Notes: generated by a model not told the origin, from the letters alone. A stretch of DNA of 64,000 bases from Chitinophagales bacterium (GCA_020635995.1 JACJYS010000009.1:30057-94056), one strand, 5' to 3'; shown: positions 1-8,339, numbered from the stretch's first letter. A program made the numbers and translations.

Positions 1-687
1 CATATTTTATACAAAAAAAGCCTGTTAGAACTTGAAATGGCTTATGAAAGTTGTACTTTATTAGCACTTTTCTTGGCGCGCTTATTAGGTAAAGAAGATT
101 GCAAAACAGCTACCGAAACAGAAGAAAATTTATTGAGAATATTAACACCCATAGCCAAATTATATACCGCTAAGCAAAGTATAGCATCGGCATCTGAGCA
201 TATAGAAATGTTTGGCGGATTGGGCTATTTAGAAGACAGCAATATACCTGTAATGTTACGAAACGCACAAGTGTTGAGTATATGGGAGGGCACTACTAAT
301 GTATTATCGTTAGATATGCTTAGAGCCATAAAAAAAGAGCATGGTTTAGAGGCATTTCAAGCATTTGCTAAAGATATGTTAGAATCAATTACGGCAACAG
401 AATTGTTGGAAGCCAAAAAAGTAGTGAGTGAAAAACTTAAAGTGTTATTAAAATTTGTAAGCAATATTACTTCTCCGGCTGTAATGGAAGCCTGCTCAAG
501 AGATGTAGCATTTTATATAGGCGATTTAACAATAGCCTTACTTTGGTTAGATTTTATTCAAAAATCGCCTAAAGAAAAGTATTACAAAGTGCTAAACTAT
601 TGGTTGAAATATAAGATGAATGAAAGCTCATTAGACGCTTTCCAGTTTATAATGAGCAGTAAGGAGGAAACGGTATTAAACTCATAA
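1..687 (+). CDS. acyl-CoA dehydrogenase, C-terminal part (cut by window edge)
   Basis: The reading frame is open to the first base of the window, so only about the last 228 codons are present and the first ATG at 37 is internal. The segment is the all-helical C-terminal domain of an FAD-dependent acyl-CoA dehydrogenase, which oxidises acyl-CoA to the 2-enoyl-CoA. Seen: the family motif GGLGYLED and then IWEGTTN, whose Glu (residue 84 counted from the internal Met) sits where medium-chain dehydrogenases carry the catalytic base. After this motif there are about 130 more residues, longer than the short-chain family, which suggests an AidB/ACAD11-like member. The substrate cannot be deduced. The gene ends in a repeat-rich intergenic region with no clear terminator. 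Confidence 0.88.
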   Translation, partial: HILYKKSLLELEMAYESCTLLALFLARLLGKEDCKTATETEENLLRILTPIAKLYTAKQSIASASEHIEMFGGLGYLEDSNIPVMLRNAQVLSIWEGTTNVLSLDMLRAIKKEHGLEAFQAFAKDMLESITATELLEAKKVVSEKLKVLLKFVSNITSPAVMEACSRDVAFYIGDLTIALLWLDFIQKSPKEKYYKVLNYWLKYKMNESSLDAFQFIMSSKEETVLNS

Positions 688-744
688 ATCAAATGTAAGC
701 ATTTTTTTGATGTTTTTGCAATAGAAACCTACTAACCGATATTG

Positions 745-922
745 AGATACCTGCCTTCGCAAGTATGACGTGTTTTTGATATTATTAGGCAAATCAACAT
801 TGGAATACTTGCCTTTTATTTTGTCTGTTTACATCTGTCTGACAATAAGATAGAGGTATGGCATACTTATTTAGACTTACTAAACGTTCCTCAAATCGTC
901 ATCCTGCGAAAGCAGGAATCCC
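745..922. repeat. inverted pair of REP-like units
   Basis: The unit at 896-922 contains CCTGC-GAAA-GCAGG (903-916), a five-pair stem closed by a GNRA-type tetraloop, preceded by CGTCAT. A diverged copy in the opposite orientation lies at 745-771. Facing pairs like this resemble the paired REP units (BIMEs) of other bacteria. No associated REP transposase gene is visible in the window. Confidence 0.5.
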
Positions 923-1024
923 AAATTTATAAAACGATTCACGTGCTGTCGCAAGCTACCTTCCGACATTCCATTTTCCCGTGGTCGTCATTTTTACCGA
1001 TTTCCACTTTTTACTAAACTCATT

Positions 1025-1093
1025 AACCAAATGTAAGCATTTTTTTATATTTTGTGAAATACTCGTGCCACGACTTGGAGTCGTGGCACGAGT
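1025..1093. repeat. 69-bp dispersed repeat ending in CGTGCCACGA palindrome, copy 1
   Basis: An AT-rich lead (CAAATGTAAGCA plus seven T) is followed by a perfect hairpin with 15-bp arms, 1061-1075 and 1079-1093, and a TGG loop. The whole 69 bp recurs at 2068-2136 in the same orientation with about four differences, three of them in the hairpin loop. Confidence 0.8.
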
Positions 1094-1270
1094 GCTCAGT
1101 AAATACTTTCCTAAAGACATCATAGAACTTGGCCAATCTATCTACTAACTCAAAATCAACGGACAATGGAGTATCTCTGAAATTATTTAAAAAAAAACTG
1201 AAACTATCTTCAAATCTATAGGCATAGACTACCTAAATTTTCAAAGTTAGGGTTTATTTATTGTGCGTAC

Positions 1271-2014
1271 CTAATCTGTATGAGACAGCCATTCCATCAT
1301 TTTATCTAATACAGCTTGATAATTTGTATCTAACATAACGTCATGTGCAGTGTTAGGAATAAGTGCAAAATCTGCATTGTAATAAGCTGCCGTTTTTCTT
1401 TCTTCTTTTACATGGAAAATTACATCATTTTCTGCTGCAATTATAAGCATAGGAATTTTTGTGTGGTAATTGATTTTAATGTTTGGAAAAAGCATATTTA
1501 AGAAAGCCTTAAACGATTCGCTACATAACTTTTGACTATACTCTAATCGCTTTTCTAATGGAATTTGCTTTGAAAAAAATGCCCAACTTGCTTTAGGTTC
1601 TGTATTTACTAATTTATATAAATTAAAACTTAAAAGAGCGGGGTAGCTATACAATTTTTTAGTAAAAAAACGAAGTGTGGTGTTAATCACTCCGTAATAA
1701 GGAACCGGAGTCAGTAAAATAACTTTTTTGCAAGGGTGTTTTTCTAAATATTTTTGTACAATAAGTCCGCCCATTGAGTGAGCAATAATAATGGCTTTGT
1801 TATTAAACGGTATCATTATTTCTTCTAATTGTTCAACATAATTGGCAATAGAAAGAGCATTAATTCCTTTGGTATCGCCTGGCTTGTCGTGTTTTAGTAT
1901 ATTGTATGTGTAGCAATTAAATCCCTGTTTTTTAAAAAACGGGATAAAAAATGCTTCCCAGCACCACGCTCCGTGCCAAGCACCATGAACAAATACGATT
2001 GTTTCTTTCGGCAT
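1271..2014 (-). CDS. alpha/beta-fold hydrolase
   Basis: A 247-residue cytoplasmic alpha/beta hydrolase without signal peptide. Seen: the oxyanion-hole region VHGAWHGAWCW at residues 9-19, the nucleophile elbow AHSMGG with Ser80, and the likely acid and base Asp197 (AAENDVIF) and His224 (NTAHDVML), so the full Ser-Asp-His triad is present. Length and layout fit the small esterase/lipase-like AB_hydrolase families. The substrate is not recognisable. The gene stands alone between two same-orientation copies of a 69-bp palindromic repeat (1025-1093 and 2068-2136), which could allow recombination to delete or duplicate it. Confidence 0.85.
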   Translation of the reverse strand: MPKETIVFVHGAWHGAWCWEAFFIPFFKKQGFNCYTYNILKHDKPGDTKGINALSIANYVEQLEEIMIPFNNKAIIIAHSMGGLIVQKYLEKHPCKKVILLTPVPYYGVINTTLRFFTKKLYSYPALLSFNLYKLVNTEPKASWAFFSKQIPLEKRLEYSQKLCSESFKAFLNMLFPNIKINYHTKIPMLIIAAENDVIFHVKEERKTAAYYNADFALIPNTAHDVMLDTNYQAVLDKMMEWLSHTD

Positions 2015-2067
2015 AGATAGTTGTTTTTCCTATGGTCGGCATCTCTACCGCTTCTCACTTCTTTATA

Positions 2068-2136
2068 AACCAAATGTAAGCATTTTTTTATATTTTGTAA
2101 AATACTCGTGCCACGACTCCAAGTCGTGGCACGAGT
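2068..2136. repeat. 69-bp dispersed repeat ending in CGTGCCACGA palindrome, copy 2
   Basis: Same layout and orientation as 1025-1093. The hairpin arms are 2104-2118 and 2122-2136, again 15 perfect pairs. The loop is CCA, the reverse complement of the TGG loop in copy 1, as if only the hairpin had been inverted. Confidence 0.8.
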
Positions 2137-2210
2137 ATGCTAATATATTCCAAAGAGGGCAGACCTCTTGGAGAATTTCTGTTAAATGTGTGAGGGGAAA
2201 TATACAAAAC

Positions 2211-2243
2211 AAAAAAGCAGACCGATTAAAGTCTGCTTTTTTT
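2211..2243 (-). terminator. rho-independent terminator of the aquaporin gene
   Basis: The stem AAAAGCAGAC pairs with GTCTGCTTTT around the loop CGATTAAA. Read on the minus strand it ends in a run of T, starting about 20 bp after the aquaporin stop codon. The sequence is symmetric enough to work in both directions. Confidence 0.75.
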
Positions 2244-2263
2244 AGAATAATAGAGAAAAACGA

Positions 2264-2956
2264 TTAATCTTCTTTCTCAAATATTTTATATACTACACCT
2301 GCTAAAGCTGCACCCGCTATTGGAGCTACAATAAACAACCAAAGTTGAGCTAATGCAGGACCTCCCACAAAAACTGCTTGGCTTATACTTCTTGCCGGGT
2401 TAACAGACGTATTGGTTACGGGGATACTAATAAGGTGTATTAATGTTAAACACAAACCTATAGCTAAACCGGCAAAACCAGCCGGAGATTTAGGGTAAGT
2501 AGAACCTAAAATGACAATTAAAAACATAAATGTCATAACAAACTCCGTTATTAAAGCTGCCGTCATGCCATAGCCACCAGGAGAATGTTCTCCATACCCG
2601 TTAGTTGCAAAAGCTCCTATATCAGAACCATTACCCGTAACAATTAAAAATAGTATGGCTGCTCCTACCAATCCACCAAAAATTTGAGCAATTATGTAAG
2701 GGATAGTATCTTTAGCTCCAAAACGACCACCAACAACCAAACCTACTGTAACGGCAGGGTTTAAATGAGCACCGGAAACATGTCCTAAAGAATAAGCAAT
2801 AGTAACTACTGTAAGACCAAAAGCTAAAGCTACTCCTACAAAGCCAATGCCTAAAGGATTGCCATCTCCGCCAAAATTGGCTGCTAACATTGCACTTCCA
2901 CATCCACCTAATACCAACCACATGGTACCTATAAATTCTGCTAAGTATTTTTTCAT
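2264..2956 (-). CDS. aqpZ: aquaporin Z, water channel
   Basis: A 230-residue MIP-family inner-membrane channel, the usual AqpZ length, with six membrane segments and two half-helices. Both pore motifs are present: HLNPAVTVG with Asn66 and SVNPARSI with Asn186. The second is preceded by TLIHLISIPVTNT, and together with Arg189 this matches the narrow water-selective filter (His, Cys/Thr, Arg) of E. coli AqpZ rather than the wider glycerol facilitator filter. It is monocistronic, with its own hairpin terminator at 2211-2243 and a long upstream region. Start chosen at MKKYLAEFIG, which aligns with the AqpZ N-terminus. Confidence 0.95.
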   Translation of the reverse strand: MKKYLAEFIGTMWLVLGGCGSAMLAANFGGDGNPLGIGFVGVALAFGLTVVTIAYSLGHVSGAHLNPAVTVGLVVGGRFGAKDTIPYIIAQIFGGLVGAAILFLIVTGNGSDIGAFATNGYGEHSPGGYGMTAALITEFVMTFMFLIVILGSTYPKSPAGFAGLAIGLCLTLIHLISIPVTNTSVNPARSISQAVFVGGPALAQLWLFIVAPIAGAALAGVVYKIFEKED

Positions 2957-3054
2957 ATTATTTTTGTTTTAGTTTAGAAAAATAGTTTTAACAGGTATGA
3001 ATATACTAAATATTGTGCCAATTTTTTAAAAAGTGTTAAATAATACCAATTGTC

Positions 3055-3112
3055 AACACAAAATAGATTAGACTATTTTGTGTTTTACAATGGTAAATGC
3101 CGATAGAGCAAT
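3055..3112 (+). repeat. 58-bp hairpin repeat, copy 1
   Basis: Perfect 12-bp arms AACACAAAATAG (3055-3066) and CTATTTTGTGTT (3073-3084) enclose a 6-base loop, followed by a conserved 28-bp tail. The reverse complement recurs at 12508-12565 with two differences, so the two copies bracket the efflux operon, atoE and the MerC-like gene as an inverted repeat. Confidence 0.8.
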
Positions 3113-3134
3113 ATATTTAGTACAATAAGGTGCA

Positions 3135-3172
3135 ACCGAAATTGGACTATTATATATTCCTAATCGGTATAA
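3135..3172 (+). repeat. short palindrome-like unit resembling an IS end
   Basis: The right half (3152-3172) is a perfect 21-bp reverse-complement match to 34557-34577, just behind a transposase fragment. The left half CCGAAATTGGA is an imperfect inverted copy of TCCTAATCGG at the right. A third relative sharing GGACTATTATATATT lies at 54174-54197. Confidence 0.55.
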
Positions 3173-3288
3173 TTCCAATTATCAAACGAACGTCATTGCA
3201 AACGGAGTGAAGTAACCTGTGATTATCACTCAAATTTTTTTACTTGATTGAGATTGCCACAAAAATTATTCTTTCGTCATAATTTTCT

Positions 3289-3335
3289 CGCAAAGACGTG
3301 CTTGTATCGGTTCGTCTTTGCGAACGGATACAAGC
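3289..3335. repeat. REP-like double hairpin
   Basis: Two overlapping stems can form: CGCAAAGACG (3289-3298) with CGTCTTTGCG (3313-3322), or GCTTGTATC (3300-3308) with GATACAAGC (3327-3335). The surrounding words such as CGTCATTGCAAACGGAG and GCAATCT look like the commonly dispersed REP-type units of AT-rich Bacteroidota genomes. Confidence 0.5.
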
Positions 3336-3488
3336 AATCTACGAATCTGTAGTTTTTATCAATAGGGTTAATAGCCTGATTTGGATGTAACCTGTCAGGT
3401 TATTCCTCGGTTATTGTAGAGATTGCCTGACTGCCGAAGGCAGGCTTCGTTCGTGCCTCATTCGCAAAGACGTTTTTCTGTTGGAAGT

Positions 3489-3521
3489 ACTAGTGCTACG
3501 GCTTGTAGTTGTGACACGAGT
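3489..3521. repeat. degenerate CGTGCCACGA-type palindrome
   Basis: ACTAGTGCTACGGCT, loop TGT, AGTTGTGACACGAGT: the same 15-3-15 layout as the perfect hairpins at 1061 and 2104 but with several mismatches, so an older, decayed copy. Confidence 0.55.
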
Positions 3522-3735
3522 GTAGAACACTCAAAGCATCCTTTCAGGGCAAATAAAATGGCATACTATTAACCATAGAAGGGTAGAACTTTGTGTTTTT
3601 TGAGACATTGCGAGAAAACAAAATTGGATAGTATAAAATGAGATGTAGGACTACAACAGGCAGGCATCTTATCGTCTGCAAGACGAGCCAGCATAGTATA
3701 TAGAATAACGAACAAGATAAAAAAAATTAAACAAA

Positions 3736-3779
3736 TGATTAAAACATTAGTTTAAATCAAAAAAATAGTTTTATATTTG
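3736..3779 (+). promoter_or_regulatory. promoter with overlapping palindromic operator for the tetR-efflux operon
   Basis: TATATTTG at 3772-3779 matches the Bacteroidota -7 consensus TAnnTTTG, about 20 bp before the tetR start. Just upstream, an imperfect palindrome (3736-3759) with half-sites TGATTnAAA and TTTnAATCA covers the expected -33 position. An autoregulatory TetR operator here is an inference from position and symmetry. Confidence 0.5.
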
Positions 3780-3798
3780 CACCCAATAAGTATTAAAA

Positions 3799-4422
3799 AT
3801 GGCTAAAAAGAAAGCGGAAATAGACAGTAGTACTGAAGATAAAATAAAAGAAGCGGCTAAAATTGTTTTTCATAAAAAAGGTTTTTCTGCTACTCGCACA
3901 AGAGATATAGCCGAAGAATCGGGAATTAATTTGGCTTTGATAAACTATTATTTCAGAAGTAAATCAAAACTTTTTGAAATTATTATGTTAGAAACAATGC
4001 TTACCTTTTTTCAAAGTATGGTAAATGTTTTAAATAATGAAAAGACCTCATTGAAAGACAAAGCAGAAATATTTGCAGCACAATATATAGACTTAATATC
4101 TAAAAATCCTGAAATACCAACTTTTATAGTTAGCGAAATAAGAAATAACCCCAAAATATTAATGGATAAAATTTCATTAAAAAATATTTTGCTAAACTCT
4201 GTTTTTATTCAACAATTTAAAGAAGCGGTTAAAAAAGAAGAAATAAAAGAACACAATCCGCTACATTTTATATTAAATATGTTGTCTTTAGTGGTTTTCC
4301 CATTTATAGCTAAGCCTATGATAATGTATGGTGCAGGATTAAGTGAAACAAATTTTGAACAACTGATGGAAGAAAGAAAAAAAATGATTCCGATATGGAT
4401 GGAATTTATGTTTAAAAAATAA
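3799..4422 (+). CDS. TetR/AcrR-family transcriptional regulator
   Basis: A 207-residue repressor-type protein, the normal TetR length. Residues about 10-60 carry the TetR helix-turn-helix (KIVFHKKGFSATRTRDIAEE followed by SGINLALINYYFRSKSKLF). The remaining helices form the usual ligand-binding and dimer domain, with no family-specific motif recognised. It is the first gene of an operon with a TolC-like protein, an HlyD-like adaptor, two ABC ATPases and two ABC-2 permeases, 27 bp from the next gene. This mirrors E. coli cecR-ybhGFSR, so it probably senses an exported toxic compound and controls its own operon through the palindrome at 3736-3759. The inducer is unknown. Confidence 0.88.
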   Translation: MAKKKAEIDSSTEDKIKEAAKIVFHKKGFSATRTRDIAEESGINLALINYYFRSKSKLFEIIMLETMLTFFQSMVNVLNNEKTSLKDKAEIFAAQYIDLISKNPEIPTFIVSEIRNNPKILMDKISLKNILLNSVFIQQFKEAVKKEEIKEHNPLHFILNMLSLVVFPFIAKPMIMYGAGLSETNFEQLMEERKKMIPIWMEFMFKK

Positions 4423-4449
4423 TGATTTAATACTAATAATAAAAGGTTT

Positions 4450-5727
4450 ATGACAAAACTAAAAAATATAAAAAATATAGCAGTAATATTGTTTTTGTTT
4501 TTGAATATTAATATTGTATCGGCACAAAATACGGTATTGTATTTAGATAGTTGCTATGCAATGGCTAATCGGAATTATCCATTAATAAGCCAATTTAATT
4601 TACTTGAAAAATCTAAAGAATACTCTATAGATAATGCCAATAAAGGATATTTGCCTCAGTTGGGCATCTATGGTCAGGCTACTTATCAATCTGAAGTTAC
4701 GCAGGTACAAATTCCTTTGCCAAATGTGGATATTCCTAAAATAAGTAAAGACCAATATAAACTTTATGGGGAAGTGGTGCAACCTATTACCGATTTGTTT
4801 AACCTAAAAAATCAAAAAGAAGTAATAAAAGCAAATTATCAAGTAGAAGAGCAAAAAATAGAAGTGGAACTGTACAAACTACACGAACGCATTAATAATT
4901 TATTTTTTGGAATACTACTAATAGATGCTCAAAATGAACAAGTTAACTTATTGATAAAAGATATTAAAGTAGGTATTAATAAATTAAATGCGGCTATAGA
5001 AAATGGTGTGGCGGTACAAAGTGATGCCGATAATTTAAAAGCTGAATTGTTAAAAGCCAATCAAAAAATAATAGAATTAGATGTTAACAGAAAAGCTTTT
5101 ACTCAAATGTTATCTCATTTTATAGGTACAGAAATAACAGAAAGTACCGAATTAGTAAAACCGCAATTTCAAATAAATACCAACGAAATAAACCGACCGG
5201 AACTCTTAATGTTTGAAATGCAAGAAAAAACTTTTGATGCACAGAAAAAACTCATAAATGCAAAGGTTTTGCCTTATTTTAATTTGTTTTTTCAAGGTGG
5301 AGTAGGTCGCCCTGCATTAAATATGCTAAGCAATGATTTAGACGGATATTATATAACCGGTTTGAGATTAAACTGGAGAATTTCCAATTTTTATACATTT
5401 AAAAAGGAAAAGAAAATAGTGGATTTGAATAAGCAAGGTGTTGATATACAAAGACAAATGTTTTTGTTTAATACCAATTTATTATTGCAACAACAAAATT
5501 CGGAAATTGACAAATATCTTCAGTTAATAAATACGGATAATGATATTATAAGTTTAAAAGAAAATGTGAAAAACACTACTAAAAATCAATTAGAATACGG
5601 TACAGCCACTTCAAATGATTATGTAACAGCGGTAAATGCTCAAAATCAAGCTCAGCAAAATTTAGCTTTGCATAAAATACAGTTGCTAATGGCTCAGTAC
5701 AATTATAAAACAACTCTTGGAAATTAA
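4450..5727 (+). CDS. TolC-family outer membrane efflux protein
   Basis: A 425-residue outer membrane factor. The signal peptide (residues 1 to about 25, ending ..VSAQ) is followed by the two long helical repeats of the OEP family: the segment with DNANKGYLPQLGIYGQATYQ near residue 60 and its counterpart with INAKVLPYFNLFFQGGVG near residue 280. As a trimer it should form the outer-membrane and periplasmic tunnel for the ABC exporter encoded immediately downstream (24 bp to the adaptor gene). Its place directly between the regulator and the adaptor supports a dedicated rather than shared TolC. Confidence 0.9.
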   Translation: MTKLKNIKNIAVILFLFLNINIVSAQNTVLYLDSCYAMANRNYPLISQFNLLEKSKEYSIDNANKGYLPQLGIYGQATYQSEVTQVQIPLPNVDIPKISKDQYKLYGEVVQPITDLFNLKNQKEVIKANYQVEEQKIEVELYKLHERINNLFFGILLIDAQNEQVNLLIKDIKVGINKLNAAIENGVAVQSDADNLKAELLKANQKIIELDVNRKAFTQMLSHFIGTEITESTELVKPQFQINTNEINRPELLMFEMQEKTFDAQKKLINAKVLPYFNLFFQGGVGRPALNMLSNDLDGYYITGLRLNWRISNFYTFKKEKKIVDLNKQGVDIQRQMFLFNTNLLLQQQNSEIDKYLQLINTDNDIISLKENVKNTTKNQLEYGTATSNDYVTAVNAQNQAQQNLALHKIQLLMAQYNYKTTLGN

Positions 5728-5751
5728 AAACAACTAAAAAATATTGACAAA

Positions 5752-6657
5752 ATGAAAAATCATAAATTATTCTTATTCTCAATTATAGCATCTTTTATTG
5801 CATTATCATCATGCAATAATGAAGATAGAGATTTTGATGCATCGGGTTCTTTTGAAGCGGTAGAAACTATTATTTCGGCAGAAGCAATGGGGACTATTAA
5901 AGAATTAAATATAGAAGAAGGGCAGGAGCTAAAAGAAAACCAGTATATAGGTTATATAGATACAACACAGCTTTCTTTAAAGAAAAAACAAGTAGATGCT
6001 CAAATAAAATCTATTTTAAGCAAAAGACCAAATGTTTCAGTGCAATTATCGGCATTACAGCAGCAGCTAAAAACTGCCGAAACAGAAAGAAACAGATATG
6101 CCAATTTAGTAAAAGAAAATGCTGCTCCTTCAAAACAATTAGACGATATTAATGCTAATATTGAAGTGATTAAAAAGCAAATAGAAGCTCAAAAATCGGC
6201 ATTAGAAATAACTAATCAAGGTATAGGAAATGATGCTTTGTCTTTATTTGTTCAGCAAGAACAGTTAAATGACCAAATTGCAAAATCAATACTTATTAAT
6301 CCGGTAAAAGGTACGGTGCTTACAAAATTTGCCGAAACTAATGAAATGGCAGCCATGGGCAAACCATTGTATAAAATTGCAGATTTATCTACCATAATTT
6401 TGAGAACCTATATTAGTGGCAATCAGCTACCGCAAATAACGCTAAACCAAAAAGTAAAAGTTTATACCGATGATGGTAATGGCGGTTTTAAAGAAACCGA
6501 AGGCACTATAACTTGGATAAGCAATAAAGCAGAATTTACACCTAAAACTATACAAACAAAGGATGAAAGAGCTAATATGGTTTACGCTGTAAAAATAAAT
6601 GTAGTTAATGACGGCACATACAAAATAGGTATGTATGGCGAAATAAATTTTAATTAA
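5752..6657 (+). CDS. HlyD/RND-type membrane fusion protein, lipoprotein
   Basis: A 301-residue periplasmic adaptor. The N-terminus ends in a lipobox (IALSSC, Cys21), so it is probably lipid-anchored. Then come a biotinyl-lipoyl-like half (ISAEAMGTIKELNIEEGQEL, about residues 42-61), a coiled-coil hairpin (about 80-165), the returning lipoyl half (INPVKGTVLTKFAETNEMAA, about 183-202) and a beta-barrel domain. Such proteins bridge the inner-membrane ABC permease to TolC. It resembles YbhG/YhiI of the E. coli YbhGFSR-type system. Start chosen at the ATG 24 bp after the TolC-like gene. Confidence 0.9.
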   Translation: MKNHKLFLFSIIASFIALSSCNNEDRDFDASGSFEAVETIISAEAMGTIKELNIEEGQELKENQYIGYIDTTQLSLKKKQVDAQIKSILSKRPNVSVQLSALQQQLKTAETERNRYANLVKENAAPSKQLDDINANIEVIKKQIEAQKSALEITNQGIGNDALSLFVQQEQLNDQIAKSILINPVKGTVLTKFAETNEMAAMGKPLYKIADLSTIILRTYISGNQLPQITLNQKVKVYTDDGNGGFKETEGTITWISNKAEFTPKTIQTKDERANMVYAVKINVVNDGTYKIGMYGEINFN

Positions 6658-6678
6658 ACATAGCACTTTTTAGCAGTG

Positions 6679-7590
6679 ATGGACGTAGTTTTAAACAACA
6701 TATCAAAATCTTATAACAAAGGCGAAGTTAAAGCAGTAAAAGATGTTTCTTTTTCTGTAAATGAAGGCGAATTGTTTGGATTAATAGGTCCGGACGGAGC
6801 AGGTAAAAGTACTATTTTTAGAATATTAACAACCTTACTTTTGCCCGATAGTGGCACAGCACAAGTAAATGGTTTTGATGTACAAAAAGAGTTTAAAGAA
6901 ATAAGAAAAAGAGTAGGCTATATGCCGGGAAAATTCTCTTTATACCAAGACTTAACCGTAGAGGAAAACTTAAACTTTTTTGCTACGGTATTTAATACCA
7001 GCATTGAAGAAAACTACGATTTAATAAAGGACATTTACATACAAATAGAGCCTTTTAAAGATAGGAGAGCAGGCAAGCTATCGGGAGGAATGAAACAAAA
7101 ATTGGCTTTGTGCTGCGCGTTAATTCACCGCCCGTCAGTATTGTTTTTAGACGAACCTACTACTGGCGTAGATGCCGTTTCTCGGAAAGAGTTTTGGGAA
7201 ATGCTAAAACGCTTAAAACATCAAGGTATAACTATTTTAGTTTCAACTCCTTATATGGACGAAGCTACACTGTGCGAACGCATTGCTTTAATACAAAATG
7301 GTAGTATTATGTCTATAGATACACCTGCCAAAATAATAGAGCAATATCCCGATAAATTGTTTGCCATAAAAGCTAATAATATGAGTAAGTTGCTGAATAA
7401 TTTGAAAATGAACGAGCTTATAAAAAGCTGCAATGCTTTTGGAGAGTATCATCACATTACGCTAAAAAATGAAAATGATATTAAACTGCAAAATCAATTA
7501 ATTGAGCAGCTAAAATTAAGTGGAAATGAAGAAATTGAAATTAAAACAATAGAACCTACTATTGAAGATTGTTTTATTAATTTAATGTAA
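6679..7590 (+). CDS. ABC transporter ATP-binding protein (first half of a split YbhF-like pair)
   Basis: A cytoplasmic ATPase of the DrrA/CcmA class. Walker A GPDGAGKST (residues 38-46), signature LSGGMKQ, Walker B VLFLDEP and the D-loop TTGVD are all intact. The C-terminal ~80 residues form the extra domain common in ABC-2 exporters. A GTG lies immediately before ATG 6679; the ATG is taken as the start. E. coli YbhF carries two ATPase domains in one chain; here the two are separate adjacent genes, and this one has the canonical signature. It should power export together with the next three genes. Confidence 0.9.
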   Translation: MDVVLNNISKSYNKGEVKAVKDVSFSVNEGELFGLIGPDGAGKSTIFRILTTLLLPDSGTAQVNGFDVQKEFKEIRKRVGYMPGKFSLYQDLTVEENLNFFATVFNTSIEENYDLIKDIYIQIEPFKDRRAGKLSGGMKQKLALCCALIHRPSVLFLDEPTTGVDAVSRKEFWEMLKRLKHQGITILVSTPYMDEATLCERIALIQNGSIMSIDTPAKIIEQYPDKLFAIKANNMSKLLNNLKMNELIKSCNAFGEYHHITLKNENDIKLQNQLIEQLKLSGNEEIEIKTIEPTIEDCFINLM

Positions 7591-7593
7591 TTG

Positions 7594-8337
7594 ATGGATA
7601 AAGAAATTGTAATATCAACTCATAAGCTAACTAAGCAATTTGGAGATTTTGTAGCTACCAATCAAATAACTTTTGATGTGTATAAAGGCGAAATTTTTGG
7701 ATTTTTAGGAGCAAATGGAGCAGGAAAAACAACAGCTATGCGTATGCTTTGTGGCTTGAGTGTTCCTTCTTCTGGCGAAGCTACAATAGCAGGTTTTGAC
7801 ATATATAAGCAAACCGAAGAAATAAAGAAAAATATAGGCTATATGAGTCAGAAATTTTCTTTGTACGAAGATTTAACCGTGGTAGAAAATATTAATTTTT
7901 TTGGTGGCATATATGGTTTGAGTGATAAACAGTTAAAAACCAAAAGTGAACAATTAATACAAACTTTGGGTATGCAAGATTTGAGTAAAAAATTAGTAGG
8001 TAGTTTGCCTTTAGGTTGGAAACAAAAACTTGCTTTTTCGGTAGCCATTTTGCACGATCCTAAAATTGTATTTTTAGATGAACCCACAGGAGGTGTTGAC
8101 CCCGTAACAAGGCGGCAGTTTTGGGACATGATTTATAATGCCTCAGACAGGGGAATAACTGTTTTTGTTACCACACATTATATGGACGAAGCAGAATATT
8201 GCAACCGAGTTTCTATGATGGTAGATGGTGTTATAAAAGCATTAGATAGCCCTATAAATTTAAAAAAACAGTATAATGCAGCCTCTATGGATGAAGTATT
8301 TTTTGAATTAGCAAGAGGAGCAAAAAGAAGCGAATAG
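7594..8337 (+). CDS. ABC transporter ATP-binding protein (second half of split YbhF-like pair)
   Basis: A 247-residue ATPase, following the previous stop codon by 3 bp. Walker A GANGAGKTT and Walker B IVFLDEP are intact, but the signature reads LPLGWKQK instead of LSGGxxQ, the same kind of departure as in the second ATPase domain of YbhF-type proteins. The pair may therefore be a heterodimer in which one of the two ATP sites is completed by a non-canonical signature. TTG 7591 precedes the ATG at 7594; the ATG is preferred. The downstream permease starts 2 bp after its stop codon, so translation is probably coupled. Confidence 0.9.
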   Translation: MDKEIVISTHKLTKQFGDFVATNQITFDVYKGEIFGFLGANGAGKTTAMRMLCGLSVPSSGEATIAGFDIYKQTEEIKKNIGYMSQKFSLYEDLTVVENINFFGGIYGLSDKQLKTKSEQLIQTLGMQDLSKKLVGSLPLGWKQKLAFSVAILHDPKIVFLDEPTGGVDPVTRRQFWDMIYNASDRGITVFVTTHYMDEAEYCNRVSMMVDGVIKALDSPINLKKQYNAASMDEVFFELARGAKRSE

Positions 8338-8339
8338 AG

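Larger units (their letters stand above)
688..1270. other. repeat-rich intergenic region
   Basis: No intact gene seen over 583 bp. It holds an inverted pair of REP-like units (about 745-771 and 896-922), the CGTGCCACGA palindrome (1061-1093), two copies of a CAAATGTAAGCA-T7 unit (690-708 and 1028-1046), and a stretch at 1101-1250 that reads like a decayed coding sequence with two internal stops. Confidence 0.6.
2957..3798. other. intergenic region made of small repeats
   Basis: No coding sequence recognised over 842 bp. Contents in order: a 58-bp hairpin repeat (3055-3112) shared with 12508-12565; a small palindrome-like unit (3135-3172) resembling an IS end; REP-like hairpin sequences (3289-3335 and about 3423-3475); a degenerate CGTGCCACGA-type palindrome (3489-3521); and the promoter/operator of the tetR gene (3736-3779). 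Confidence 0.6.

Noticed and set aside
7848..8129. 93-codon minus-strand frame inside the second efflux ATPase gene
   Set aside because: It is the antisense shadow of a well-conserved ATPase gene, with no promoter or start signal.
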